From assembly GCA_027257055.1 (NCBI GenBank), contig JAPVLO010000384.1:1-64000 (forward strand): a stretch of 64,000 nucleotides of DNA, written 5' to 3'. The notes below the pieces were generated by a model, which saw only the letters and a program-made list of their open reading frames with translations, was not told the origin of the DNA and did not search any database. Source of the stretch: Cephalopachus bancanus. Taxonomy: Eukaryota; Chordata; Mammalia; Primates; Tarsiidae. The stretch's first letter is position 1. Each line of letters begins with the position of its first letter. Made by a program: the position numbers and the translations under genes. Shown here piece by piece: positions 36,301 to 49,800 of the stretch.

Positions 36301-39300
36301 AGGCATCCTATCTAGTCATTATGATTTAGTGTATCACAGTTTCCGTTTTAAACATTTACAAATGAAATAAACACACAGAAGCCCTCTTGCAAAACATGAA
36401 CACACTCTTCCCCTCAGAAGGACAATGACTCTTGGTTACCTGTTGTACCCGATCCTTGCCTCAGCTTCCCTTCCCCCGTCTTATACATAGGGAGCACCGT
36501 GATGTCATATGTGGTCTGGGGCTGAAGGCGCCTGAGCACGGTTGAGGTGACGGCTGGTGGCACCTTGGCCACCATCTGCCTCCCTCCCCCGCGGGGCCGA
36601 TACACCACACGGTAGTTGACCACTCTCCCGGGTGCCGGTTTCCACGTCACTCTCATCGTGTTTTCTGTTTCTTCATCCACCTTCAAGAGCTTGGAGTCTT
36701 GAGACACTGGGGGATAAAAGGAAGATTAAAATGTATACCTTGGATTTTCAAGGTATCATATCATCAGCAAAATGATGATCATATCATCAGCAAAGAGGGA
36801 TAGCCTGACTTCCTCTTTTCCTATTTGGAGACCCCTGATTTCCTTCTCTTGTCTAATTGCCTGAGCTAGGACTTCAAACACAATATTGAACAAGAGGGGT
36901 GAAAGTGGGCAGCCTTGTCGTATTCCAGTTTTCAGGAGAAACGTTTCTACTTTCTGTCCATTTAGCAAGACGTTAACTGTGGGTTTGTCGTAGATGGCAC
37001 TTACTATTTGGAGGTATGTTTCCTCTATACCTAGGTGTTTGAGGGTTTTTATCAAGAAGAGATGCTGGATTTTATCAAAAGCTTTTTCTGCATCTAGTGA
37101 GATAATCATGTGGTTCTTGCTTTTATATCTGTTGATGTATTTAGTGACATTAATGGTCTTGCGAATGTTGAACCAGCCCTGCATCCTGGGGATGAAGCCT
37201 ACTTGGTCATGGTGGATGATATCTGAGATGTGTTTTGGGATGGATTTGGAGTCGATCATACTCAGTGATTTATCACAGAAACAAGGAACAGAGTTCCATA
37301 TGTTCTCACTCATAAACGGACCTTGAAAAATTATAATGCTATAAGAAAACGATCGGCAGGAGTGGAAAACTGTCGGCGGGGGAGGGATTGGCAGTCGAGG
37401 GAAACTGCCAGGGGAGGGAGGGGCACACCTCATCAACAGGGACACCTGCATGATCAATGTTTATATACCTAACCCTGAAATGTACCCCACATCTTTATAA
37501 TAAAAATTTAAAAAATAAAAAGTAGCTGGGCTTGGTGGCTCAGCCTGTAATCCCAGCACTTTGGGAGGCTAAGGTGAGTGGACTGCCTGAGCCTGCGGGT
37601 TCGAGACCCACCTGGGCAACTTGGCAAGACCTCTCTACAATAAATAAAAAATTAGCCGGGCGTGGTAGCGTACCCCTGTAATTCTGGCTACTCAGAAGGC
37701 TGAGGCAGAAGGATCGCCGGAGCCCAGCAGGTTGAGGCTGCGGTGGCCGGGAGCGGCCACTGCATCCAGTCTGGGAGACAGAGTGAAACTCCAACTCAAA
37801 AAATAAAAATAAAAATAAATAAATAAATAAAAAGCAAAAAATAATAATACTAAAGTGTATACCGTATTGAAAGACAATAGATGTCCACCTCTCACTTAAG
37901 TGGAAGAAGAACATCTGTGGCTTCTTGCACCTGTGCTATTCTCTCGCTGAGCACTGTGATCTCTCCTAAGCACAGGATGGCGTGTGAGCCTAATCTCAGT
38001 GAGATCTCAGTAAGATGATTTCGTTTTATCTAGCTAATACTAAAAAATGGAAGTTCGAAGCTTGTATCGCAAGGATTTCCTATTTGCATTCTAAAGACTT
38101 TAGTAAAGAAAACATCCATTTCCCGAGATCAGGTTTTAGAATTTTTAATATCTTTCCATCTGTAAATAATTTCTTTAGTACCAATGTCGCGGATGAAGGG
38201 ATGGAAATTTTACTTGGGCCTTTTCTGGAAAAGTGGCAGTTCACAAATGACTACCAGAGTGCCTGACTGTGGCTTCCACTTCTCCTGTGTTTGCCTGAGT
38301 ACCACTGTAAGCACAAAAGAAGGAAATTCTGACACGTCCAAAGACCTCAGGGCTCTAGAGAAAAGTTGGCAAACACCGAGTATGCCAGAAAGCACAGTAT
38401 GTAAGTGTGTCTGCTTCACAGGTAACCAATATTGTTCATGGAATTATCATTACTAATATTTCACAATCATCAATAACTCTACCCAAAACAGGGCACCACA
38501 TCCACACACAGCCAACAGCAGCCTCTTTTTTACACATAATTAGAGTTTGTAAGCAGGATAATTTCATTCAGTTCCATAATCTTAGGCTTCAAAAGGTCAA
38601 AAGTGTTTTCTACAGGAAGAGATTAAGCTGAAGTAAATTCAAAATCTGTTCTGATTTTAAAAGAAGTTTTTGCCAGGTGCAGTGGCTCATGCCTGTAATC
38701 CCAGCACTTTGGGAGGCCGAGGCAAGAGGATTGCTTGAGCCCAGGTGTTCCACACCAGCCTGGGCAACACAGCAAGACCTTGTCTCTAATAATAACAATA
38801 ATAATAATACTAAGCTGGACATGGTGGTGCACACCTGTAGTCCCAGCTACTCGGGAGGCTGAGGCAGAAGGATCGCCTAGCCTAAGAGGTCAAGGCTGCA
38901 GTGAGTCACGATTATACCACCACCCACTCCCGTCTGAGTGACTCCAAAAGAAATGGAGAAGGAGCAGGAAGAGGGAGAGGAGAAGTAGTTTTCATGTTTA
39001 AATGGGCAAGAGTCACTTGAAATAACTTTAAAAAAAGGAAGCAGCAACTTTCAGACATCAGGCCTCAGTCAGCACAGCACAGAGATCCCTGTGGACATGA
39101 GGACACTTGGGAACAGGTTCGAAGACAACCCCAGCTCACTGCTGGAGTTTGCAAGCCCCACACGGGAAGAGGGACCCAGATGGAGCCTGGTGGCCCCCTC
39201 AGTGAACACAATGAGTTGCAATTCTGGAGAATCTGGGCCAATAGAACTCACAGAACAAAGTGTACAAAGGAAAAGCAGTCACAGAGAGAGTTAACACTTG

Positions 39301-42300
39301 AGTCTTCAGCGCAGTACTTATCAGGGCATACATGTGAGGAAACTACCCCACGTATGTCCCCAGGGCAGGAACCACCCAACAAAAGCAGAAGGAGTCATTT
39401 TCGATCTTCCACAGAGCTGGAATGTTCCCCTGGCCAAAAAAGCAAGCTGATAACTCTTAGGACAGCGTATAGAGGAAGACAGGAGTGAAAATTAGAAAAA
39501 AATTCCTTACAAATACAAATTCCTTTATAACTCTTCAGTCACACAAATTGTCTCTACTCCTACAAATAAATTTAACTGTTTGTGTCCTATCTGGCCAAAG
39601 TTTACAATACAGCTTCTCTTTACCCCGAATGAATTTTCCCAGAAATACAGAATGGATTTCTGCCAGGTTCTGAAACTACATTGGCCAATGTATTACAGAC
39701 ACAAGATTTCATATACTACCATGGAAATCAATCATGCGAGTACCTGAAAAATAAGCCTTTTCACATATTTGAATGTCCTATAAGGAGCTTTTTAAAAAAT
39801 TTTTAGTTAACTTAGACACAAATATAAACTTAAACATCCAACTGAACTTGCTAATGATAAAAAAGAAAATGAACTCAGGCCAGGTTTGGTAGTTCACACC
39901 CGTAATCCTAACACTTTGGGAGACCAAAGCAGAAGGATCCCATGAGGCCAGAAGTTCGAGAAAAAAGAACACTGGCAAAAAGACATCAGTTTAAGGACAA
40001 CTTGAAGTCAGGATATAGGACTTAAATGAAATTGCTCATTGCACTCCTCCCTCTCTCTCTCTTCCTCTGCCAGAAAAATCACTAAATTCCCTTTCTTCTT
40101 TCTCATAGAAGGAATACACGAACACCCCCTTCTTTCCTTATTCTAAAATCCTCCCAAAACAAAAGGATTTTAAGTTTTCTCTTACAAAAACTTAGAACTG
40201 TCCATGCTTAACAAATAATGTGTTGGTTTGGTGTGATTTCTTTTGTTTTTTGAAAAAACTTTTTTTCTAGCATTTTTAGGTGCAAAGCAAATAACAAGAA
40301 ACCCAGACACCACTTTCAGCCGCCAGGCGGCAAGGAGAGGCCATTCATAATTATTTACAAGAAAGAATATTAATAAGATTGAGGTATATTTGGGCCACCA
40401 GAAATGGAGTGGGTTTTTTATTTAACTTAACCAAAAAAAATTTTTTTAAGTCTGGGATTAGTCTTGGTTATTTGATAATTAACTCTAAGAAGGTGGTCAC
40501 ATAACCAAGAGCATGCAGCTATAAATATGCCTAAAGTCTGTATTACCGTGGTCTTTTTACTAGTTGAGTATCCTATCTGGTTGATCATTCCACCAGAAAA
40601 AAAGATAAAAAGAAGCAGACAAATATAAGTAGTTGAAAGAGATTCAAAATGTCAAAAACTGACATATTTTATAGGCATTTAGCCTAATTTAAATTTGAGC
40701 CAAATTCTTTAAAGATCCGACTATTCTGTCTTCGTGTATCATATAAAGAAAAAAATGCAAGTGGTTAACCCACATGTCACTTGAGCGGATAGGGAACTGG
40801 ATAGTCGCAACACACACCCAGACACACATACAATGTTACCTACATTCGGTTGTGGCATCTCCAGTCAAAGGTTCTCCTTCTCCACCGCTGTAAGTTGCAA
40901 ACACTGAAATTCTGTATTTGGTCTCTGGCTGCAGATTTTCTATCATAGTATGAATTGCATCTCCAGGAAGAGTTTTCTCTCCAGCCTCAATATCGTCATA
41001 AAGCGATTTCCACGAGACCCTGTAACCACGAACCATCCCCGGAGCAGATGTCCAATAAGCCCCGATCGATGTGTCAGTGATGTCTTTAGTCACTAAATCT
41101 CGCGGTGAACCACGTTCTAGGATAGAGATCAAAAGGGAATCATTTTTTTAAATGTCCAGTAGGTATTGAACTACTCACTGATCCTGGTAGACATTCTGAC
41201 TTGTTGGACCCAAACTCGACTTGTATAAAATTGTCCATTTCTTCTTTCTGCACTACTGTCCTGTTCTATCAGTCAAACAGATGGATGGAATAAAAATTCA
41301 GAATTATCGTTGTTCCTACGTATCATCCTTGCCCCATATGTCCAGTCAGATTTTAAGGTCCTTCAGGACAAGAATGACTTCCAAATTTGAAGGTGTGTGT
41401 GCCTTAAAAGCTTTTGCTAATAAGAAAAAAAGTTCTTAAATTCCCAAATTTTATCACATTTTAGTCTGCCTTATGACACAGCCCATGATTCACAGAGATC
41501 TTTTCCTTACCATGATCTTCTCCTCTCTGATCTAATTTAAATAAGCTCAATTTCAATATATGAATTATCATAACTGTAATAATCTCCTAGCACTTGAAAG
41601 CCTTAATTCCCGCTATTGTTTTCTGTTAAAACTTTTATTTGCTCACACAGTTTAAAAACTAGAAGCGCAAACTTTCAATGTAGTTTAACCCCAGTGAAAC
41701 TAAAAACCACCAATTCTTCTGGAAAACTTAAAAGCAATTAGTCATCAAAATAAAACACACTGCTTGTTCTAGCTGATTGAAAATCTCTGCTACTAAATTT
41801 TGACTCTTCCATTAAAAAAAAAAAGACAACACAAATGGAAAAATATGGAGACCTCAACGTAATAGAAGGCATAGCTGTCTTCCAATAAAATTCGAATTTT
41901 CCGTATTTTAAATATAGATAAATATACAAGTCACTTTACATTGGCTACCTTTACTAGGGTTTATGTGTTTATGTCATAGTATGACATAAATATAAAATGA
42001 TCTACTTATCCAGCATGCATTTCACCAGTGAATGTTGTATATTCATGCAAATGATATAAAGTGCTCTTAAAAGAATTTTCAAAGTTTTTGTTTCACTTGA
42101 CTCAAAGATTTAAAATGAATGTCTTAAAATGACTCATAGTTGAACAATTATAGTTCAGCACAAAAATAAACATAACAATGAATGTGAAAGAAATCTAGAC
42201 AGACAAAAACCCATCATATACGATTGGATTTAGAGGGAAAAAAATAAATAAAACAGAAGCTGGGCAGCCTCCCAGACCCCAAGTCCAAATGGAAAATTCT

Positions 42301-45300
42301 AATTCTATTACAAATAACTTTAACTGCTGACAGCACATCCCATCCCTGGAAGGAAATTAGTTACATATTTCACTGCAACAAAGAATACGTGTTTTCAAGA
42401 ACACATTGAGTTTTTTCCCTCTGCACTAGAGGCCAATTCTCCATTTGGAAGTTTTCTTTAGTTGTCTGTATACCTTTTTTGCAGGAATACAAAAGTACAA
42501 TTTAAGTTGTCTGTTTTTTTCATTTGGTTTGGTTTAGTGTTGGGTCTTTTTTGTTTTGTTGTGGGTTTGTTTTAATAATTGATAGCCCGTCAGCTGGCCT
42601 CTGAGTTTTAAAGGTACAATGTGTTTTCTTTCTCGTGATATACACCATTTTCCATATGTGCCTTTCTCCTACGTCTCCTAGACTGCAGTCAGAAACTGCC
42701 TTGTGCAGTGACCTCACTTGAGAGTAACTCTGAATATAAATGAGCTAAATACTGTGTCAATGGCATTCCCAAAAAGCATGAGACAAATAAGGGCACCTAA
42801 AATGTGCGTATTGTCTTCCAACTTAACACTAGAGTAATTTTAAAACAATTTCAGCTTCTACTTCCCCTAAAGTTTTCCCTGCTCAGCCTGTTTTGTTTTT
42901 TTTTTCAACTTTCTACAGCATTAACTTTGTGAATTGTTTATTTCCATGACAACAGACACCAATCTCACAAACACAGGTTAAAGATTTCCCTGTGAGAAAA
43001 ATAATAGGAAGAGAATAGTGGGTGAAGCAGAAATACATTCACAAAGACACTTTGGAGCTCAAACCAAAAGGATCCTAGATCATCAGCCATGTCTATCCAT
43101 GGATTTTAATCTATTATCTTAACAACCTCACGACCCGTAAAGCTAGCTAGAATAAAATACTAGTCAAATTGCAATAAAGACATTTTCTAGGTTTATCAAT
43201 ATCCTAAAAATAACCTGCAAGAGCACTTTTTATTTTTTTGAAAGCAGGGTTTATTACAAGGACAGAAAAGCACCTGCAGTGGAAGGGGACCTGAGGGGGT
43301 TACCCCAAGAGCACTTTTTAAGATGCAGATGCAAAATCAGCTAAAAAATAGTCCTGAGTTCTAATTAGCGACATGCTAATTTGAGTGATCACCAACTAAG
43401 TTCTCAATCACAGAAAAAAAAAACCCTCTGCAACAAATAGTCTCTGCCTTTGGTATATGAAGGGGCTATCGGTAGCCATCAATATGGAAACATTCCATGT
43501 TAGTGACAAGTAAGTACTCCAAAGAAAGGAAGAAAGTGTCAGCTCCAGCTTCATGTGGGCTTCTGGCATGTCAGCCAGTTTGATAAGAATATTCTTAAAT
43601 ATTAAGTTGATACTGTTCTCAAACTCACTGATAATTTCTTTGTCTCCTAAAAAGCAGAAGGGGAGCTGAGTATTCTATCTGTTGCATCACACCCCAGAAT
43701 TTTGAGAATAAACTCAAGACAAGTAAATTGGATCAGACCTGGAGCCCTTGAATTCTTGAAAAAAATGGGATCTTGGCTTGACCACACATTAGATTGCCAA
43801 AAACTGCAAGCAACTGGACTATACCTTGTAGTACAGTTGGCAGAATGTGGACTGGCAAGTGGTCAAGCCGGTCTTGGGGCTAGATGTCCAAGCAGCTGAG
43901 CAAGCCACCAATTGGCCATCTCACCTCATGGGGCCTGCAGCAACAAAGTAACTGGACTGGGCCTGAACAGATACACAGAATTGTCTGATGAGCCAAAGGT
44001 GAGGCCCTGCCCAAATCAATTAAATTGGAATCATCTGTGGATGTACCAAGGTCCTGGCACTTTCTAAAAATCTTTTAAAGCTGCCCTATGGATTCTAATG
44101 CCTCTGCAATTCATTCTTTTATTTTTTCTGCTTCTCCTCTTTGAGGCCTAGAGAAGCATTTATTTGGGAGACGTGTTTGGTCAGTGTGGAAAGGAACCCT
44201 CACACCTGCTCTCACTTAGAAATGGGGCTCCTTCAAAAGACAGCTAGGGTGAGAGTAAACTGGTCAAAATCATTAGATATGAAATGCTTTCTAGGACAGC
44301 TGGATGGTTTGTACACTGCGAAATTATATCGCCCTGTCCAGCAACTCACTCCTGTAGGTAGCAAAACGATCTCAAGGCTGAATCTCAGGGGACTGAGAAG
44401 CTGATTTAAGCTTTTCATCATATCTCCCCATCCTCTGCACGTGCGGAAAGTTCATAGGTCTTTTCTCCCCCTCCATCCTGTCTCAACAGGCAATGGCTCT
44501 GAACGCATGCTTCCTGTCGAAGAGTTGACCACATTTTCACAAGAATGAGGTTGAAAGTGTTACCTAGACAGGCATTTGCTTGGTTTAATGTATTGTTGTT
44601 TTGGTCCTCACTCTAAGGAACCCCGGAGATCTACAACTACAGGAAGAGATCCCTTGGCTTGTTTTGGTTTATTTGAGCAGATTGGGTTTGGGCAAGAGTC
44701 CCTTTGTAGAGTTTCTAAGAGGGAAGAGAAAAGCGCCAGAGTTAAGGAAGTAAAGCATCATAAGACCAGTCTGCAGCCACTCCCCAGAAGAGGGGATGCA
44801 GGACGCATAGCAATGAACCAACTCTGTAGACTTGTTTGCCACTTTTTCCTGAACCTGGGTCCACTTCCACTCCAAAAGAAGTTCCCTGCCTCTCTGAAGT
44901 CCTTCTCTTTCTGTGTCCCAGGCCTTACAAACGCATGTTTTATGGTGGTGGGGTCTGTTCGGGTTTTTATCTGAGCAATCCTTTTAATCTCTGGTAACAG
45001 AAATTATGGCAATCATGTCAAACAACTTGTCATCTGTGATGATGTATGCCTTCATTTTTATTCCTTTGAGTCCATCTCAATAGCTTTCCATGTCCCCTTC
45101 CCAGGACAGTTCCAGTACAGGCATAAGAAATAACAACGCACTTGTCACGAATCTAAAGGCACAAAATTCGATTGCAATCTGGGTGTACGGCATTTCTGTC
45201 CTAATTATAAGACCTAGTTACACATGTTCTAAGCCATTTTTTTCTAGTGCCTGCTTGCACGTGTCTCTTTGCTGCTGCTGGGAAGAAGTGCTCTAGACAG

Positions 45301-46775
45301 GTACCTTTCTCATGATCTGAACATCCACAAGGGGTTGATTCTATGCTGTTTTTTTCCACATACCAGGCCAAAGAATGAATGCTTCATTTAAGTAACTTTC
45401 CTATGTTTCCTTAGCCCTTTTCCATTTGCTTTCTGAAAAGCAAATTAGCATCCAATTCAAATATAATTATAATGCGAATTAGCCAATGATGATAACTGAA
45501 AAATTAATCATGAGACAAAACTGTATTTCATCTTATAGATTGTTCCAGCCAGCTTTCACTGAGTCTCACATGCCACTTTCAAAAATAGAAGTTAAATTGA
45601 AAATGTAAGGTAAACTCTCTTCTGAATCAATTTGTCTTTTCCGTTGGAGCTCTGCTCAAAAGTCATCCAACTTTCCACAGCAATACAGAAGAACTGCTTC
45701 TGGATGACGTCCATGTGGAAACACACTTGATTTATAACCAGTGAATCAGAGCCACCATTCCAAAGGACAAAGTTCATTATCGATAAGTTAACTCAGTTAC
45801 TTTAAACTATGCATCACTGGCTGCATTCACATCTGTAATATCTCTTAACAATAAAATTATCATTCAACTTAAAAGCTTGCTTGAGCAAAAAAGATCTCCT
45901 CCATAATTCTGACCTCTCCAAAATGATTAGATTTTTCTTAATGAGCCATCCATTCAGAGAACAGGAAATAAGAATCACTGTTTGGTGACTGTGCTTAAGT
46001 TCCCTGGCAATGTCAGCATTGCTATACCCAGAATGTATGATTTTCAAGTTATGAGACAGCAGTAAGTCTAGGAAAACACAGAGGCCTTGTGTAGTCAGTC
46101 CTGGAGGGGCCCGTGTTACTCAAAATCATGCAGAATTCCTGTGACATGCTAAAAAAACTCATTGTCACAAAATGTCAACTGAGTTAGCCTGGTTGGATCT
46201 GTAGGAAGTCATTCATGTCTAGGACACTGGCAGGTCGCTACAGCAACCAAGACAAAGGAAATTTTGAAAAAGTCATATTTTCCATAGCCAAAAAAAAACA
46301 CTCGAAAATAAAAAAGAACCCTATTATTCCCAAACTGAAATTTTCATTCATTTGTGATGGATCTCCAAATAAAAAACGGGCATGATTTAGTTAAATGTTT
46401 ATAAAAACAGGGTTTCCTTTCTCTTAAGCACTAACGGTGACAACCAAAAATTCTATCAAGACTTAGAGTGCATTTAATGTAAACAGCAATGTTTCAGTGA
46501 TTACACTTAGTCTATGTACCTTAACAATAACAACAACGGAGGAAAAACAATGTAAATCAAAGCTAATGGTTTGAGCTCAGATCCCCCTGAAGTTTGGATC
46601 TGAAATAGTAATAAACTCTGCCTTTGTGAATCTTTTGCATACAGTACTACAGCCAACTGTGAACCTTCCCAAAGCCAATGCTAATAAATCTCTCTTCCAG
46701 AGACAGGGAAATTTTCTGATCATTGGCTGCATTTCAAAAAAAAGGACTGGTTACGGATGGTTATAGACCACACTG

Positions 46776-46832
<57 letters not shown>

Positions 46833-49800
46833 AAATTGTCTTTCCTTTTGAATTGAAAGCCTTATAATGCACTTGAGATAATTTATAAAATGTCCAACCT
46901 ACAGAAGGCTCTTGCTGGCTGATTCCACGCCTCTGGAGAGAAGACACATTCCTTCAAGTTCAGCTCTTACCACCTCCTCTCCCAGGAGAAAAAGAAATTA
47001 GAACAACAGCAGCACTCAAGAGCAGTTGCCTGGCTCTGTTGCAGGGCTTTCCACTCCCTGAATTTACCATCATACCCTATTCCTGTATACGGTATGTGGA
47101 TTTGGCTGAGTTCATATAATAAAATGAAATGGAATAACCAGGGGCAAAAATCTTCTATTATTTTAATTTAGTCACAACTATGCTTTCACATATTTGTCGA
47201 GTTTACCATACATAAAGAAATGGGATCAATATGTTAATAAAATCAGGCTGGCGGCATTTTTTGTAGTCGTTCACTGCAGTAAAGTGCTTTAGTGTAAATG
47301 GAAATTTTTTTGTTATTGCAAAAAAAAAACTGTATCTTTAAGCAACCTTGTAAATTATCTAGCTATCTTCCTTCTCAGGAAATGGAAAACAATAGTTTTG
47401 AATATCTTACTACTTATTTATCTCCCTTAGAGATTATTTCTCATCAAAGACGTGTACATGTGTGTATACACTCACATATACATCCAAGTTGGTAGGTTTT
47501 TTTTACACTGCTTTGCAGATCCTATAACACTATAAACAATCTAGCTCTACATCTGGTCTAGAAAAATCACAGAATGTGCTATAAAATTTACAGTGTATTT
47601 TGTTATATAAAAATTTTGATATATTATTCTTGGCAAAAACGTCTTAATTTTTAGAATCAAGAAGATTTTAGCTAAGCATGAATATGTGTTTAAAAGCAAG
47701 AAAAATACAAATGAATATCAGAAGATTAAAAGGCACAAGAAGAAGTAAAACTATTCAATTACTTCCAAGATACTCCTTATAAAGGAGAAATTCCCACAAG
47801 TATAATCTATGCCTATTCTATAAAAAGCAAAAGATCACATATGCATCCTTGAAAAGAATCTTACAAACAACCTATGTTGAAAAGCCTGCGGGAAAGATAT
47901 GGCAAAGAGAACATCAGAAGGTCTGGATGTAAAAAAGCACATGCTTTTATTGCTCAGCTCATGTCTCTGTAGTTAAGGCAATTCTTGTTTCTACTTACTA
48001 TTTTCAAAATGTTCATGTCACCAATCAATTATCTGAAATACTGAGCTATACAGTTGATCACTGAACAACATGAGTTTTAACCAGTTTTTTTCCAACCGAA
48101 TGTGGATGGCAAATATGGGATTTCCAGGATGCTGAATCCATGTGTATGGAAGGCCAACTTTTCCTACACATGGGTTCCCTATTGCTGACATTTGGACTTG
48201 ACTATAAGTGGATTTTGGTATATGTGGGAGTCCTGGGACTAATCGCCCCCTCGGGTATACCGAGAGAAACTGCATTTTTAGCTGTCAGTTCTAAAGTTAA
48301 GTTACTTCCTCTTGATGCATTTCATACGCATGTAGTATCTGACAGTTCCCAAAGGGTTCCACTTACATTCTTCCATTTGGTCTCCATAATAACCCTGGAA
48401 GGAGGAGGGGAGGACAATCATCCCCTCTTTGTAGATGGATAAACTGAGGCTCAGAAAAGTTAAGGGATCATTCCAAGGTCACACAGCTAAGTAGCACAAC
48501 CAGGATTCCTCTGGTTATCAGGACTTTACACACTGGTATTTAATATTTTATTTAAATTATTCTAGAAACAGATTTCACCGACTATGAGGATTAAACTCTT
48601 GATGGATATGATTTTGGCTAGGATTTCTTTGTCTACTTGCTTTTCATTTTTTACTTTGAAGTTTCCAAGAACTGTGTATTGCAGGCCTCATCCTGCCAAT
48701 TACAGTATCTCCAATTCTCTGAGCTCCTGGACCTATCAAATTTGGTGAGTATTTTCCTTGCTATCATGGTGATTTCCCACCACAAAAAAATACTTTAAAT
48801 TCGTTTTCTTTGTATGATCAGTTAACATAAGTCACATAAAATGTGATGACACAGAAAAGAGACGTTCCTGCCTGGTAGCCTATTTGGGCCTCAAGCATAG
48901 GACTGAGTCAACACTGTGGTTAAATTAAACTTGTGTTTTCTCTCCCTTGCCCCTCATAGTAGTTGTGATGAGTTAAAACTAAGCTGCAATTGCATCTCAA
49001 AAGATCCTAAGGAAATACAAAGCCTTCTGACAATTAACTCTAGACAACCAAGGTCACCATCAAAAGCTCCACTGTTGTTGATGTTTCTAAGTACTGTGTT
49101 GCATTAACTTTGAACTTCCAACACGGAACTGGATTTTAGAGGTCACTCAGAAAACAAACAGATACTTGGATTTTTGTCTTTCTCAAGCTAGTATGAATGC
49201 TTTTATGCATGGCAAATGCAGCGAGCACTTGACAAAAATCACAAAATGGCTCCTATCTAGACCTGGGTGGCAGAATCAGATGTACCACCTTGGGCAATCC
49301 AAGCCTTCTTCATCTCTGTTCCCCAAGGATCTTTCCCACTCTGAATGTAGCACACCTGCTCTCCATTTAATCAGCCCATGACACAGCCATGTTAAATTAA
49401 TCCAGTTTAATTTAACAAACACGTCTCTATGGCCTCATTATGGCTTCATCTCCCCAAGACACTTCTTCCTTATCAAGGTAGAGTTTTTCAGTTGCTTACA
49501 TTCAATACCTCTGAATAACTGACCGTTTTATGGTTATTTGCTTTTCAATATAAATTCCTTTTAAGAGAAAAGAGAGCACATTTCTGGATTTCATTCTCTG
49601 AACGCATTTTAGCTTTCTAAATTCAGAATCACAAACAAGCTCAGGGAGTCCCAGAAAATATAACAGGAATTACCTTCTAGCGTTGTTCCTTCTCCAAAAA
49701 GGGTGTCCCCAGCCCCAGACGCATACAAGGCAGTCACAGATAAGGCATACTGAGTCCCTTCCTTCAATCTCTGCAGCAAGGTGTTGGTTGTGTCTCCTCT

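Larger units (their letters stand above)
36707..40843. other. COL12A1: Intron 9/10 of COL12A1
   Basis: 4,137 bp with inverted L1, Alu, AluJ-like and an Alu fragment. 37860-38670 and 38955-39870 hold several short open frames without family, and 39963-40840 nothing recognised. Confidence 0.7.
41117..49673. other. COL12A1: Intron 8/9 of COL12A1, largest intron
   Basis: 8,557 bp. Between 41117 and 48045 there is no Alu or L1, only a 73-bp retroposon, a (CT)n tract and a doubtful transposase trace. Several unrelated short open frames (for example 44141-44404 and 44576-44974) have no recognised family. 48520-49673 shows nothing firm. Confidence 0.7.

Noticed and set aside
36756..37457. 233-codon minus-strand frame as a live reverse transcriptase gene
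   Set aside because: It is a truncated, inverted piece of L1 ORF2 fused to reversed 3' UTR text. It lacks the endonuclease and C-terminal parts.
44141..44974. Plus-strand open frames of 87 and 132 codons in the large intron
   Set aside because: No recognisable family, no splice or promoter context, and no conservation data. Length is compatible with chance.
45592..45777. CENP-B-like domain downstream of the helix-turn-helix trace
   Set aside because: I compared the 61-codon frame with the general CENP-B domain pattern and saw no convincing match.
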